Source of the DNA: Rhodanobacter sp. B05
GTDB taxonomy: Bacteria; Pseudomonadota; Gammaproteobacteria; Xanthomonadales; Rhodanobacteraceae
Length of the DNA stretch: 64,000 nt
Assembly: GCF_002001085.1 (NCBI RefSeq)
Contig: NZ_MUNU01000019.1
Coordinates: 558,001 to 622,000 of the forward strand
Direction: 5' to 3'
The position numbers and the translations under genes are program-made. This document shows positions 27,777 through 38,980 of the stretch, one piece after another (the first letter of the stretch is position 1; each line of letters starts with the position of its first letter). The notes beneath the pieces are model-generated. The model was not told the DNA's origin and did not search any database. It saw only the letters and a program-made list of their open reading frames with translations.

Positions 27777-28249
27777 CAGCCACCGCCGATCCATTGTGCG
27801 AGCAAGGCTGCAGTCACCGGGCCCACCTGGTGTTGCACCACCTTGCCGTCCGGCCCGATCAGGTACGTGGTGGGCAGACCGCGTGGCTCGTCGAAATCCT
27901 TCAGCGGCTTGTCCAGGGGCACCTGGGCAACCGGATAGACCACGGGATGTTTGGCCAGGAAGGCCCTGATATCCGCTGGCGCCGTGTCGTCGTAAGCCAG
28001 CCCGATCGCGCGGACGTTCTTGTGGGTGGCGACGAAGTGCGAGATATCCGGCATCTCCTTGATGCACGGCACGCACCAGGTCGCCCAGTAGTTGACGATC
28101 ACCCAATGCCCGCGCTGCGCGGCGAGGTCAAACGTCTTGCCGTCCAGCGTGGTGACCTTGAGTGTCGGCTGCGCCGGCATCGCCGCCTGTACAGGCACGG
28201 CAAGCACCAGCGCGAAAGCCAGCGCAGCGAACGGTTTGAAGAGAGTCAT
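27776..28249 (-). CDS. TlpA-like periplasmic thioredoxin
   Basis: This 157-residue protein is a TlpA/ResA-type thiol-disulfide protein. It has a signal peptide (1-22, ending VQA), the CxxC active site ATWCVPC (about residues 55-61) and the cis-Pro region RGLPTTYLIGPDGKV. Such proteins reduce disulfides in the periplasm, for example in cytochrome maturation. Its ATG overlaps the YihY stop (ATGA), and its stop overlaps the acylphosphatase start. Confidence 0.92.
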   Translation of the reverse strand: MTLFKPFAALAFALVLAVPVQAAMPAQPTLKVTTLDGKTFDLAAQRGHWVIVNYWATWCVPCIKEMPDISHFVATHKNVRAIGLAYDDTAPADIRAFLAKHPVVYPVAQVPLDKPLKDFDEPRGLPTTYLIGPDGKVVQHQVGPVTAALLAQWIGGG

Positions 28250-29517
28250 GCAGGTTCCTCAGATTCGGTGGTTGCCGGCGCCGGAAACGCCCGGTGCAGT
28301 CGCGTACCCAGTTGCGTATCCAGTGCTGCGGCGACCTTGGTGAGCAAGGTGATCAGTTCGGCCGGCAGGTCGAGGCCCAGCTGTGCTACTTCCTCGGCGG
28401 GCTTGAGCGGCAGACGATAACCGGTATGGGCATAGATCCGCAGCAGGTCGGTGCTGTCGAGACTGCGACAGAGCAGCCAGCCACCGCTCTCGCCTGGTCT
28501 GATCAATTCGGCACGGTGCAGGTCATCGACATAGGCGGCGATCAGGCCGCTGGGCAGATAGGGCTCGTGCATGCGCACCGCCACCGGGTCCACGCACGCG
28601 CCCGCACGCTGCGCCTCGACGAAATGCCGCAACACCACCATCAGGCCGAGGAACTCCGCGCCTTCCGGCAGGGTTTTATCCGACGGCTGGTACTCGTAGG
28701 AGGAAATCGACGCGGCGATCGACGCACCGAGGATCACGATGATCCACGACAGGTAGATCCACAGCAGGAAGATCGGCAGCGCCGCCAGGGCGCCATAAAT
28801 CTGCTGGTAGGTATGTGCGCTGTGCACGAACCAGCGAAAGCCCCAGCGCGCGAACTCGAACAGCACCGCGCCGAGCAGTGCGCCGATCGTGGCGTCACGC
28901 TTCGACACGTGCCGGTTTGGCACCACCACATACAGCAGCCACAAGGTGACGAAGGTGACGCCGAACGGCAGCGCGCGCAACAGACGCCCGCCGAGTCCGA
29001 GCTGCACCGCCGTACCCTGCAGCAATGGCAGCGCGGTGATGTAGGAACTCACCGCGAGTCCACCGACCACCAGGATCGGCCCCAGCGTCAACGCGGCCCA
29101 GTACAGCAGCAGGCGCGAAACCCAGCCGCGCGGCCGCTGCACGCGCCAGATCCGGTTCATCCGGTCCTCGATGCTGACCATCATCGAGATCGCGCTGAAC
29201 AGCATCACCAGGATGCTGATGCCGGTCAGCCCGCTGGCATTCTTGGCGAAGTCCTGCAACGCCTCCTGCACGTGATGGCCGGCCGCGGGCACGAAACTGC
29301 GGAACACGAAATTGAGCAAGGTATCGCGTGCCTCCGCGAACATCGGAAACACGGAGAACATCGCCAGCGCCGCCACCATCAGCGGCACCAGCGACACCAG
29401 GGTGGTGTAGGACAACGCGCCGGCCGTCTCGAAGCACTTGTCGTCGACGAAGCGCTGCCACAGGAAGCGGCTGAAGCTCGAGGTGCGGTCGCGGTCGTAA
29501 CGCAAGGCCATGAACAT
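28246..29517 (-). CDS. YihY/BrkB family inner-membrane protein
   Basis: This 423-residue protein belongs to the YihY/BrkB family (once wrongly named RNase BN). It has about six membrane segments in residues 35-275 and family motifs AGALSYTTLVSLVPL (about 32-46) and IYGALAALPIFLLWIYLSW (about 238-256). A soluble tail of about 150 residues follows, with a winged-helix-like stretch (LPSGLIAAYVDDLHRAELI). The molecular role is not established. It is first in a translationally coupled unit with the TlpA-like and acylphosphatase genes. Confidence 0.9.
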   Translation of the reverse strand: MFMALRYDRDRTSSFSRFLWQRFVDDKCFETAGALSYTTLVSLVPLMVAALAMFSVFPMFAEARDTLLNFVFRSFVPAAGHHVQEALQDFAKNASGLTGISILVMLFSAISMMVSIEDRMNRIWRVQRPRGWVSRLLLYWAALTLGPILVVGGLAVSSYITALPLLQGTAVQLGLGGRLLRALPFGVTFVTLWLLYVVVPNRHVSKRDATIGALLGAVLFEFARWGFRWFVHSAHTYQQIYGALAALPIFLLWIYLSWIIVILGASIAASISSYEYQPSDKTLPEGAEFLGLMVVLRHFVEAQRAGACVDPVAVRMHEPYLPSGLIAAYVDDLHRAELIRPGESGGWLLCRSLDSTDLLRIYAHTGYRLPLKPAEEVAQLGLDLPAELITLLTKVAAALDTQLGTRLHRAFPAPATTESEEPA

Positions 29518-29584
29518 CCCTTCGTGGATTGCCGTTCTGCCATGGGCGCGACGGCAACATCGGCGGCATCACTCGTTACACTAG

Positions 29585-30567
<983 letters not shown>

Positions 30568-30601
30568 GATCCACGCGTCAGCGGACGCAGCGCGCGACGC
30601 T

Positions 30602-31282
30602 TCAACTCGACCGGATCACCCGCACCACCGATTCGCGCTGGTCGACGAAGCCCATCCGCCGATACAGCGCACGGGCACCCTCGTTGCTGCGCATCACATG
30701 CAGGAACGGGGTCTCGCCACGCAGCAGCTGGCGCCGGATCAGCTTGGCGGTGAGCCGGCGCGCCAGTCCACGACCTTGCGCCTGCGGATCGGTACAGATG
30801 CCGCTGACCTCGCGCAGGTTGCCGGCGAATGCGCGCTCGCCGGCCATCGCGAGCAGACACGTGCCATCGAGCAGGCCAAAGTAGTCGCCCAGTTCGATCG
30901 TGCGTGGACCAAACGGGCCGGGACGGGTGAGCGCGGCCAGCGCCATCGCCTGTTCCGCATGCGCCGGCTCCAGCGGCACGGCGTCCGGGGCCGGATCGCA
31001 CGGCGGCAGCTCGCCCGCCCACAGCATCTTGAACATGGTCGATTCGAGCTCGATGCACCAGCCGGCCGGCGCTGGCCCTGCCCAACCATCGGTATAGAAC
31101 GACTCGCCGGATGCGCAGTACGGTCGCAGCGCATCGAAATCCGGCTGCACCTGATCGGCAAAACCGAGGATCGGCGAGAAACCCGGCGCATACCGGCGCG
31201 CCCTGCCCGTGCCGACGGCGAAGCGCGCCTGCGGCCCACTCAGCGCATGCCAGAAGACATTGTCGAGGATGGACGATCCCAC
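30602..31282 (-). CDS. GNAT family N-acetyltransferase (FR47-like)
   Basis: This 226-residue protein has a C-terminal FR47/GNAT domain with the acetyl-CoA loop VSGICTDPQAQGRGLARRLT (about 152-171) and the ending ARALYRRMGFVDQRESVVRV. The N-terminal half (LDNVFWHALSGPQARFAVG...) is typical of this subfamily. The GTG at 31282 is chosen because the upstream GNAT gene ends at 31288; the longer open frame upstream is that gene's shadow. Substrate unknown. Confidence 0.85.
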   Translation of the reverse strand: MGSSILDNVFWHALSGPQARFAVGTGRARRYAPGFSPILGFADQVQPDFDALRPYCASGESFYTDGWAGPAPAGWCIELESTMFKMLWAGELPPCDPAPDAVPLEPAHAEQAMALAALTRPGPFGPRTIELGDYFGLLDGTCLLAMAGERAFAGNLREVSGICTDPQAQGRGLARRLTAKLIRRQLLRGETPFLHVMRSNEGARALYRRMGFVDQRESVVRVIRSS

Positions 31283-31287
31283 CGGCG

Positions 31288-31743
31288 CTACAGCGCGCGA
31301 CTCATGAACACGCTGTACGGATCGGCGAGGTAGTCCGCAAACGGCCCGCACGGGGCGAAGCCGAAGCTGGTATACAGCCGATGCGCGGGCGCGAACGCTG
31401 CCGCCGACCCGGTTTCCAGGCTGAGTCGCCGATAGCCGCGCCGCCGTGCCTCGTCGAGGATGTGTCGCAGCAGCGCCGCCGCCACACCCTTGCGCCGATG
31501 GCGCGAAGCGGTGCGCATCGACTTGATCTCCGCATGCTGTGCGTCGAGCTGCTTCAGCGCACCGCAGCCCAGCAACTCGCCGTCCTGCCACGCCGCCCAG
31601 AAGCTGATTCCCGGCTGGTGCAGCGCCTCCACGTCCAGCGCGTGGATGCTTTCCGGCGGCGAGTGCTGCGCCACGTCCCGCAGGTGCTCGCGCAGCAGGT
31701 CGATGACAGTGGAATCGGTGAGATCGTCGGGGCGAATGTCCAT
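31288..31743 (-). CDS. GNAT family N-acetyltransferase
   Basis: This 151-residue protein is a compact GNAT enzyme of the ElaA/YsnE type, with EIKSMRTASRHRRKGVAAAL (acetyl-CoA loop, about 73-92) and LYTSFGFAPCGPFADYLADP. ATG at 31743. It is first in a two-gene unit with the FR47-like enzyme 5 bases downstream and is divergent from the AidB-like gene. Substrate unknown. Confidence 0.9.
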   Translation of the reverse strand: MDIRPDDLTDSTVIDLLREHLRDVAQHSPPESIHALDVEALHQPGISFWAAWQDGELLGCGALKQLDAQHAEIKSMRTASRHRRKGVAAALLRHILDEARRRGYRRLSLETGSAAAFAPAHRLYTSFGFAPCGPFADYLADPYSVFMSRAL

Positions 31744-31850
31744 GCATGCGCATGATATCCCAGCTCCGTCCGCAGCCGGCGCCCCCGCGAGGCCACGACC
31801 CGGCGCTGCGCCTATACTCAAACCCTTCGCTTCGTCTTGCCGAGGATGCC

Positions 31851-33491
31851 ATGGCCTTTCTGCAGGAAGCCCCGCAGCTCGCCCATCCATACCGCAGCGA
31901 CCGGCAGTTGCTGAGTCTGCTCGATCGCGCCTTGCCCGCGGCGCGGCGCGCGGCGCTGGACGCCGACCTCGACGCACTGGGCGATTACGCGGTGATGGCC
32001 TGGCGACGCGCCGGCACCAGCACGCGGCGCAAGCCGGTACTGACGCAATGGGATGCATGGGGTCAACGGGTCGACCGCATCGAACTGACCACCGCGTGGC
32101 AGGAAGGCCCGCACATCACTACCCGCCACGCGGTACTCGCCGCCGGTCACGCCGGCCACCCGCATGCGCGGCTGGAAGAGTTCGCCCGCGTCTACCTGTA
32201 CCACCTGGCCAGCGAGTTCTACACCTGTCCGCTGGCGATGACCGACGGTGCCGCCACCGCGATCAAGGCGTCCGGCAACGCCGAGCTGATCGGGCGGGTG
32301 CTGCCGCATTTCCTCAGCCGTGATCCGGCCACCTTCTGGCTCAGCGGCCAGTGGATGACCGAGACCACCGGCGGCTCCGACGTGGGCCACACCGAAACCA
32401 CGGCCCGCCAGGATGCCGACGGCCAATGGCGACTGCATGGCCGCAAGTGGTTCAGCTCGGCCGTGGTCGGCGAGGCCGCACTGGCGCTGGCGCGACCGGA
32501 AGGCGCCGGCAACGGTACCGGCGCATTGGCGCTGTTCTATGTCGAGACGATGGACGGCGATCGGCGCAAGCCGGAGCTGGTCATCGACCGGCTCAAGGAC
32601 AAGCTTGGCACGCAGGAACTGCCCACCGCCGAAATCCATCTCGACGGCCTGCCCGCCTGGCCGCTGGGCGAACTGGCCCACGGTGTGCGCCAGGTAGCGC
32701 CGATGCTCAACGTCACCCGCAGCTGGAACGCGATCTGCGCGGTGGCCAGCATGGCGCGCGCGATCAGCCTGGCACGCGATTTCGCCACGCGGCGGCAGGC
32801 GTTTGGCCATCCGTTGATCGAGCAGCCCTTGCATGCGCAGACGCTGGCCGACATGCAGGCACAGTTCGAGGCAGCGTTCGCGCTGGCCTTCGAAGTGGCG
32901 TACCTGCTTGGCCGCGTCGAGCAGGGCGAGGCTTCGCCGGAGGAAGCATCCGTGCTGCGCCTGCTCACTCCGCTGGCCAAGTTGTGGACCGGCAAGCTGG
33001 CGGTGAAGATCTGCTCGGAAGCGCTGGAATGTTTCGGCGGCGCCGGCTACATCGAGGACACCGGGCTGCCGCAGCTGCTGCGCGATGCACAGGTGTATGC
33101 GATCTGGGAAGGCACCACCAACGTGCTGTCGCTGGACAGCCTGCGCGCGCTGGCCGGCGACAGCCTGGGTGCACTGCGCGGCGCCAGCATCCGCTGGCTC
33201 GAAGGCAACGACGACATGCATGCGGGCAGCGCGGTCAGGCAGACACTGGACGCCGCGGCGCGATGGCTCGATCAGCATGGCGGCGAGCGCGACCGGCTCG
33301 AAGCGGGCGCGCGCGGTTTCGCCTTCACCCTCGCGCGCTGCGCCGCGGCAGCCCTGCTGGCGCGACAGGCCGCGTGGTCGACGCGTCGCGGCGATCGACG
33401 CCCCGCCGCCGCACTGCAGCGTTTCGTCGGCCGCGGCCTGGACCGGCTGGTCGCGCCGGACACCGGCAACACGGCGATCCTGCTGGGCTGA
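31851..33491 (+). CDS. AidB-like acyl-CoA dehydrogenase family protein
   Basis: This 546-residue flavoprotein resembles AidB, the alkylation-response member of the acyl-CoA dehydrogenase superfamily. It has LSGQWMTETTGGSDVGHTET (FAD region, about 165-184), the middle beta domain, the helical C-terminal domain with ALECFGGAGYIEDTGLPQLL (about 390-409) and YAIWEGTTNVLSLD. ATG at 31851; a TATACT -10-like box is at 31813-31818. Whether it protects DNA or acts in metabolism is not clear from sequence. Confidence 0.9.
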   Translation: MAFLQEAPQLAHPYRSDRQLLSLLDRALPAARRAALDADLDALGDYAVMAWRRAGTSTRRKPVLTQWDAWGQRVDRIELTTAWQEGPHITTRHAVLAAGHAGHPHARLEEFARVYLYHLASEFYTCPLAMTDGAATAIKASGNAELIGRVLPHFLSRDPATFWLSGQWMTETTGGSDVGHTETTARQDADGQWRLHGRKWFSSAVVGEAALALARPEGAGNGTGALALFYVETMDGDRRKPELVIDRLKDKLGTQELPTAEIHLDGLPAWPLGELAHGVRQVAPMLNVTRSWNAICAVASMARAISLARDFATRRQAFGHPLIEQPLHAQTLADMQAQFEAAFALAFEVAYLLGRVEQGEASPEEASVLRLLTPLAKLWTGKLAVKICSEALECFGGAGYIEDTGLPQLLRDAQVYAIWEGTTNVLSLDSLRALAGDSLGALRGASIRWLEGNDDMHAGSAVRQTLDAAARWLDQHGGERDRLEAGARGFAFTLARCAAAALLARQAAWSTRRGDRRPAAALQRFVGRGLDRLVAPDTGNTAILLG

Positions 33492-33537
33492 CAACCCGCC
33501 CGGCCTCCACGCGGGCTAAAATGATGCAACTCCATCC

Positions 33538-34041
33538 ATGGCCACCGACATGCAGCATCTGACCATCGTCACCACCGGCGGCACCATCGACAAGATCTAC
33601 TTCGACGACAAGTCGGATTACAAGATCGGTGCGCCGCAGATCGGCGAGATCCTCGGCCATCTCGGCGTCGCCTTCGACTTCAACGTGATCCCGATCCTGC
33701 GCAAGGACAGCCTGCACATGGGCGAGGAGGACCGCGCCCTGGTGCGCTCCACGATCGAGGCGCAGCCGCATCGCCACGTGCTGGTCACCCACGGCACTGA
33801 CACCATGGTCGAGACCGCGCGCGAGCTGGCCAGCATCAAGGGCAAGGTCATCGTGCTGACCGGCGCCTTGAACCCCGCGCGCTTCCAGGGCTCGGACGCG
33901 GTGTTCAACATCGGCTGCGCGGTGGCCGCGGTGCAGACGCTGCCCGATGGGGTCTACATCACCATGAACGGCCGCGTGTGGGACCCGGCAAAAGTGCGCA
34001 AGAACCGCGATGCCAATCGCTTCGAGGAAGTGAGGGGCTGA
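33538..34041 (+). CDS. Short asparaginase-like protein (N-terminal domain only)
   Basis: This 167-residue protein matches only the first domain of type I/II L-asparaginases (usually about 330 residues). It has the first catalytic motif TTGGTIDK (about 12-19) and the second LVTHGTDTMVETAREL (about 81-96). Family copies of this length exist in other proteobacteria, so it is probably a real short form and not a break; the frame is open and ends normally. Activity as asparaginase is uncertain because the C-terminal domain is missing. Confidence 0.85.
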   Translation: MATDMQHLTIVTTGGTIDKIYFDDKSDYKIGAPQIGEILGHLGVAFDFNVIPILRKDSLHMGEEDRALVRSTIEAQPHRHVLVTHGTDTMVETARELASIKGKVIVLTGALNPARFQGSDAVFNIGCAVAAVQTLPDGVYITMNGRVWDPAKVRKNRDANRFEEVRG

Positions 34042-34062
34042 AAGAGCAAAGGAGCGAAGGGG

Positions 34063-34135
34063 AGAAGTGAGTGAATGGAGAAAACCCGGTGCCGCCCTGC
34101 TTTCTCTCGTTTCTCGCTCCGCTTCACTCACTTCT
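34063..34135. repeat. GAGTGAG-type inverted repeat, copy 1
   Basis: Between two convergent genes a 13-base arm (34063-34075) is perfectly matched by 34123-34135, within a longer purine-rich left half and pyrimidine-rich right half. It may serve as a two-way terminator. A relative is at 46202-46276. Confidence 0.6.
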
Positions 34136-34140
34136 GAAAT

Positions 34141-34698
34141 TCACAGCATCCCGGTTTCGAGCTTGGCCGCGTCGGACATCATCGAGTGGCTCCACGGCGG
34201 GTCGAACACCAGGTCCACGTCGGCCTCGGTCACGGTGGGAATCATCTCCAGCTTGGTACGCGCGTCATCGACCAGAATGTCGCCCATGCCGCAGCCGGGC
34301 GCAGTCAGGGTGAGCTTGACGTAGACCTTGCGTTCGCCCGACTCGGAGTGCTCCAGGCTGAGGTCGTAGACCAGGCCCAGCTCGACCACGTTGACCGGGA
34401 TCTCCGGGTCGAACACGGTGCGCAACTGGTCCCACGCCAGTTTTTCCACGTCGGCATCGGTGGCGTTCGCGGGAACCTCGATCGGTGCAGGGCGCTCCTT
34501 GCCCAGCGCGTCGGCGTCGTCCCCGGCGACGCGGAACAGATTGCCTTCCACGTAAACGGTGAAACTGCCGCCCAGCGCCTGGGTGATGTAGCCGATCTGC
34601 CCGGCAGGCAGAGTCACCACGTCGCCCTGCGGCACCATCACGGCGCTGCAATCGCGCACCAGGGTGAAAGGTTCGCTGCTCAGACTGAAACCACTCAT
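34141..34698 (-). CDS. sufT: Putative Fe-S cluster assembly protein SufT
   Basis: This 185-residue protein has a C-terminal MIP18/DUF59 domain (about 85-175) with VFDPEIPVNVVELGLVYDL and the conserved Cys in TLTAPGCGMGD, as in SufT. The N-terminal part (about 1-80) is the usual SufT extension. SufT helps mature iron-sulfur proteins; no other suf genes are nearby. ATG at 34698 gives MSGFSLSSEPF; the upstream start at 34746 adds unrelated basic residues. Confidence 0.88.
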   Translation of the reverse strand: MSGFSLSSEPFTLVRDCSAVMVPQGDVVTLPAGQIGYITQALGGSFTVYVEGNLFRVAGDDADALGKERPAPIEVPANATDADVEKLAWDQLRTVFDPEIPVNVVELGLVYDLSLEHSESGERKVYVKLTLTAPGCGMGDILVDDARTKLEMIPTVTEADVDLVFDPPWSHSMMSDAAKLETGML

Positions 34699-34900
34699 GC
34701 CAAGGTCAATCCCGTATCGGCGGACGCGACCACGCGGCCTGCCCAAGTCGCCTATTATGCCGCCCGCGGCGCGCGGGCACCTGCTCCAGATCAGGCCGAT
34801 CGCATCGAACTCAAGTCCCGCCCGTTCCGGCCAACTCGCCGAGGCACGTTATGATGGCCGCTTTGCCGATGGACGAGCCGATGCACTTCTCCCTTGCGCC

Positions 34901-35344
34901 ATGGCGCCGCCGATGAGCGTGCGCAGCGTCCTGCTGTTCCTGTTCGCCATGTTCAGCGCGCTCATGCTGGGGCTCGCCGCGGGCGCGGTGTGGATGGTGC
35001 TGGCCCTGTACATGCGCCATCCGCTGCCCTGGCTGGCCGTGCCGATCGGCGCCTTGCTGGCCTGGACGATCCGCGGCGCCGTGCATCGCGCCGGCGTCGG
35101 CGCCATGCTGCTGGCCGCCGGAGCCACCGGGCTGGCCGCGATCTACGTGAACATGCTGATCGCCGGCGTGAGGATTGCCGGCAACATGGGCCTGGGCATC
35201 GTCGACGCGCTGCGCACCGCGGGCATCGGCATGTTGTGGCAACTGGCCCGGATGGCACTGACGCCGTCGGACCTCATCTGGACCGTGCTGGCGATGCTGC
35301 TGGCCGCGTGGCTGGCGCGCGGCCGGCGCCGCCAGCTGCGCTGA
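34901..35344 (+). CDS. Small four-helix inner-membrane protein of unknown function
   Basis: I do not recognise a named family. The 147-residue protein (start ATG 34901; ATG 34913 is equally possible) has four hydrophobic stretches: about 10-35, 41-62, 66-92 and 120-140, with positive residues at the end (RGRRRQLR). It is convergent with pntB (10 bases apart) and divergent from sufT. No catalytic motif is visible. Confidence 0.6.
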   Translation: MAPPMSVRSVLLFLFAMFSALMLGLAAGAVWMVLALYMRHPLPWLAVPIGALLAWTIRGAVHRAGVGAMLLAAGATGLAAIYVNMLIAGVRIAGNMGLGIVDALRTAGIGMLWQLARMALTPSDLIWTVLAMLLAAWLARGRRRQLR

Positions 35345-35353
35345 AACGCGACC

Positions 35354-36834
<1,481 letters not shown>

Positions 36835-36835
<1 letters not shown>

Positions 36836-37170
36836 CACTTGGCTCCCTTGCTTGAATCAAGCCGGCCTGATTCGGGCCGGTCGGCACCGGGCTTGCTGGA
36901 TTTGAACATCTCCAGCATCCGCTCGGTCACTACATAACCGCCGGCCGCGTTGCCCGCGCCCAGCAGCACGCCGATGAAACCGATGACGATCTGGAACGTG
37001 GTCTGGGCATGGCCTAGCGCAATCATGGCCCCCACCAGCACAATGCCGTGCACGAAGTTGGAGCCGGACATCAGCGGCGTGTGCAGGATCACCGGCACCC
37101 GCGCGATGATTTCATAGCCGGTAAAGGCAGCCAACATGAAGATGTACAGTGCCAGGAACCCGTCGATCAT
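36835..37170 (-). CDS. pntAB: NAD(P) transhydrogenase subunit alpha part 2 (membrane)
   Basis: This 111-residue protein is the membrane segment (alpha-2) of a three-subunit transhydrogenase. It has three to four helices (about 6-22, 33-52, 55-80) with GYEIIARVPVILHTPLMSG (about 18-36) and GNAAGGYVVTERMLEMFK. It is coupled to pntB. Its usual upstream partner alpha-1 is at 38981-40081 on the same strand, with three opposite-strand genes between. Confidence 0.94.
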
Positions 37171-37356
37171 GACCCTACCCCGCGAGGATGCATCCGAACC
37201 CGCATCATACGGGAACCCCGACGATCGTCGAGGCTTCCGCGCGAATTCGCGTGCCGTGCGCCAGGCGGGCTGCGTGAGGGAAGTCGGTACACGACGTTCC
37301 GGCCACTCAGGGTCAACCCCTGGCGGCCTGCCACGTTGAACGCCATAGATCCACCG

Positions 37357-38001
37357 ATGGAGCCCGAGGATGAGTCAAGCGACGGTGCCGGAGCGGCGGC
37401 CGTGAGCACGCTGGCAGGTGCGCTCGACACGGACATCCCGACCCGGGGCGGGTTCGGCGATACCCGCGAAACTCCCGCCACGCTGGATGCGTTCCTGGCC
37501 CAGGTCGAGCGGCGTGCATTCCGCATGGCCGAACTGCAACTGCGCCAGCGCGAGGACGCCATGGATGCCGTGCAGGACGCCATGCTGCGGCTGGTGCGAC
37601 ACTACCGCGACAAGCCCGCCATCGAGTGGGCACCGCTGTTCTGGGGCATCCTGCGCCGGCGCATCGTGGACCTGCAGCGTCGGCGCAAAGTGCGCTCGAT
37701 CGTGGTCGGCTGGCTCGGTGGCGGCCGCGACGACGACGGCGACGAGCTGCCCGCGTGGGAACCGGCCGATCCGGGCCAGGACCCGCTCGGGCGCCTGCAT
37801 GACGTGGAGTCGTACGCGGACATGGCCGCGGCGGTGCGGAAGTTGCCGACGCGCCAGCGCGAGGCCTTCATCCTGCGCATGCTGGAAGGCCTGGATGTCG
37901 CCGAAACCGCGCGCGCCATGGGCTGCGCCGAGGGCAGCGTGAAAACCCATCTGTCGCGTGCCATGCATCAGCTGCGCGACCAACTGGAGGACTGGCGATG
38001 A
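37357..38001 (+). CDS. ECF RNA polymerase sigma factor
   Basis: This 214-residue protein is an ECF-type sigma factor. Region 2 (about 55-110) includes QREDAMDAVQDAMLRLVRHY and region 4 (about 160-212) includes LDVAETARAMGCAEGSVKTH, a clear helix-turn-helix. ATG at 37357; other starts before region 2 are possible. It overlaps the next gene, a likely anti-sigma factor, by 4 bases (ATGA). The unit lies between the two halves of the pnt operon on the opposite strand; the 186 bases between it and pntAB hold no gene and probably the divergent promoters. Confidence 0.92.
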   Translation: MEPEDESSDGAGAAAVSTLAGALDTDIPTRGGFGDTRETPATLDAFLAQVERRAFRMAELQLRQREDAMDAVQDAMLRLVRHYRDKPAIEWAPLFWGILRRRIVDLQRRRKVRSIVVGWLGGGRDDDGDELPAWEPADPGQDPLGRLHDVESYADMAAAVRKLPTRQREAFILRMLEGLDVAETARAMGCAEGSVKTHLSRAMHQLRDQLEDWR

Positions 38002-38408
38002 AATCGTCCGACCAAGACCAAGCCGACAAGCGGCAGCAGAAACCCTTCGAACAGCGCGCCCGCGAGCTGTGGCGCGAGGCCGCCCGACAGGTCGATCCGG
38101 CAACGGCCGAACGCCTGCGCGCTGCCCGGCGCGAGGCATTGCAGGCGGCACGGGCCCCCGCGCGGCACGTCACGCGCTGGCTGATTCCCACCGGCGCCTT
38201 CGCCGCCATCGCGCTGGCCGCGTTGATGGTGTGGCAACCGCTGCCGCGCACATCTGCGGCGATGCAGGCCCACCAGACCGCCAGCGCCACCCCGCAGGCG
38301 GACAACGAACTGCCACCGGATGCCGAGCAGGCCGACCCGGCGCTGTATCAGAACCTCGATTTCTACGCCTGGCTTGCGGCCAACGACCGCCAACCGGCCA
38401 CCCACTGA
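37998..38408 (+). CDS. Single-pass membrane protein, probable anti-sigma factor (DUF3619-like)
   Basis: This 136-residue protein has a charged cytoplasmic part (about 1-58, with LWREAARQVDPATAERL), one membrane helix (about 60-76, WLIPTGAFAAIALAALMV) and a short periplasmic tail ending in LYQNLDFYAWLAAN. This build, together with translational coupling to the ECF sigma gene, points to an anti-sigma factor; it has no zinc-binding HxxxCxxC motif. Confidence 0.75.
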   Translation: MKSSDQDQADKRQQKPFEQRARELWREAARQVDPATAERLRAARREALQAARAPARHVTRWLIPTGAFAAIALAALMVWQPLPRTSAAMQAHQTASATPQADNELPPDAEQADPALYQNLDFYAWLAANDRQPATH

Positions 38409-38411
38409 GCC

Positions 38412-38942
38412 ATGCGCAAGCATCCGCACCTGGTTGCCGCCCTGCTGTCCGCCGTCCTGTTCGTGGGCGCGATGACGCCGTTGCACGCACAGACCGCGCC
38501 GGCCACCCCTGGCGAGATGCCGGCAGCGCATCCCTGGGCGAGCCTCGACTCCGCGCAGCGCGAGGTACTGGCGCCGCTGCAGAAGCAGTGGGACCAACTG
38601 CCTCCGCGCAGGCAGGCGAACATGCTGCAGAAAGCCCAGCGCTGGGTCACCCTGCCTCCAGGCAGGCGCGAAAAGATCCGCGAGCGCATCGCCCGCTGGC
38701 AGCAGATGACGCCGGAACAACGCCAGGATGCGCGCGCCAACGAGCGCAAGTTCCGCGAACTGTCGCCCGCGCAGCGCGAGCGCCTGCACAACAGCTTCGA
38801 GCGCTTCCAGCAGCTGCCACCCGCCCAGCGCGAGCGGCTGATGCAACAGTGGCGCGAACTGCCACCCGCGCAGCGCCGGCAGTGGATCCGGCAGCAGAGC
38901 CGCGGCGGGGAAGCAGCGGGGCATCCACCGCCGCATCGGTGA
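38412..38942 (+). CDS. DUF3106 periplasmic protein
   Basis: This 176-residue protein has a signal peptide (1-26, ending LHA) and a repeat-rich DUF3106 region in which LPPxQRExL-type units recur (about 50-165, for example LSPAQRERLHNSFERFQQLP). It starts 4 bases after the anti-sigma gene; a sigma/anti-sigma/DUF3106 trio recurs in related bacteria. The function is unknown, possibly an envelope sensor. Confidence 0.85.
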   Translation: MRKHPHLVAALLSAVLFVGAMTPLHAQTAPATPGEMPAAHPWASLDSAQREVLAPLQKQWDQLPPRRQANMLQKAQRWVTLPPGRREKIRERIARWQQMTPEQRQDARANERKFRELSPAQRERLHNSFERFQQLPPAQRERLMQQWRELPPAQRRQWIRQQSRGGEAAGHPPPHR

Positions 38943-38980
38943 GACCCGCAGCAACCTCACCGGACTTTCCGTCCCCCGAC

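Noticed and set aside
31283..31852. N-terminal extension of the FR47-like acetyltransferase up to 31852
   Set aside because: The extension runs in a wrong frame through the upstream GNAT gene and into the AidB leader; GTG 31282 fits the family.
31818..33494. 558-codon minus-strand frame opposite the AidB-like gene
   Set aside because: Antisense shadow; the plus-strand protein has full family motifs.
33538..34041. Broken (pseudogene) asparaginase
   Set aside because: The frame is intact, ends cleanly and similar-length proteins are known in other proteobacteria.
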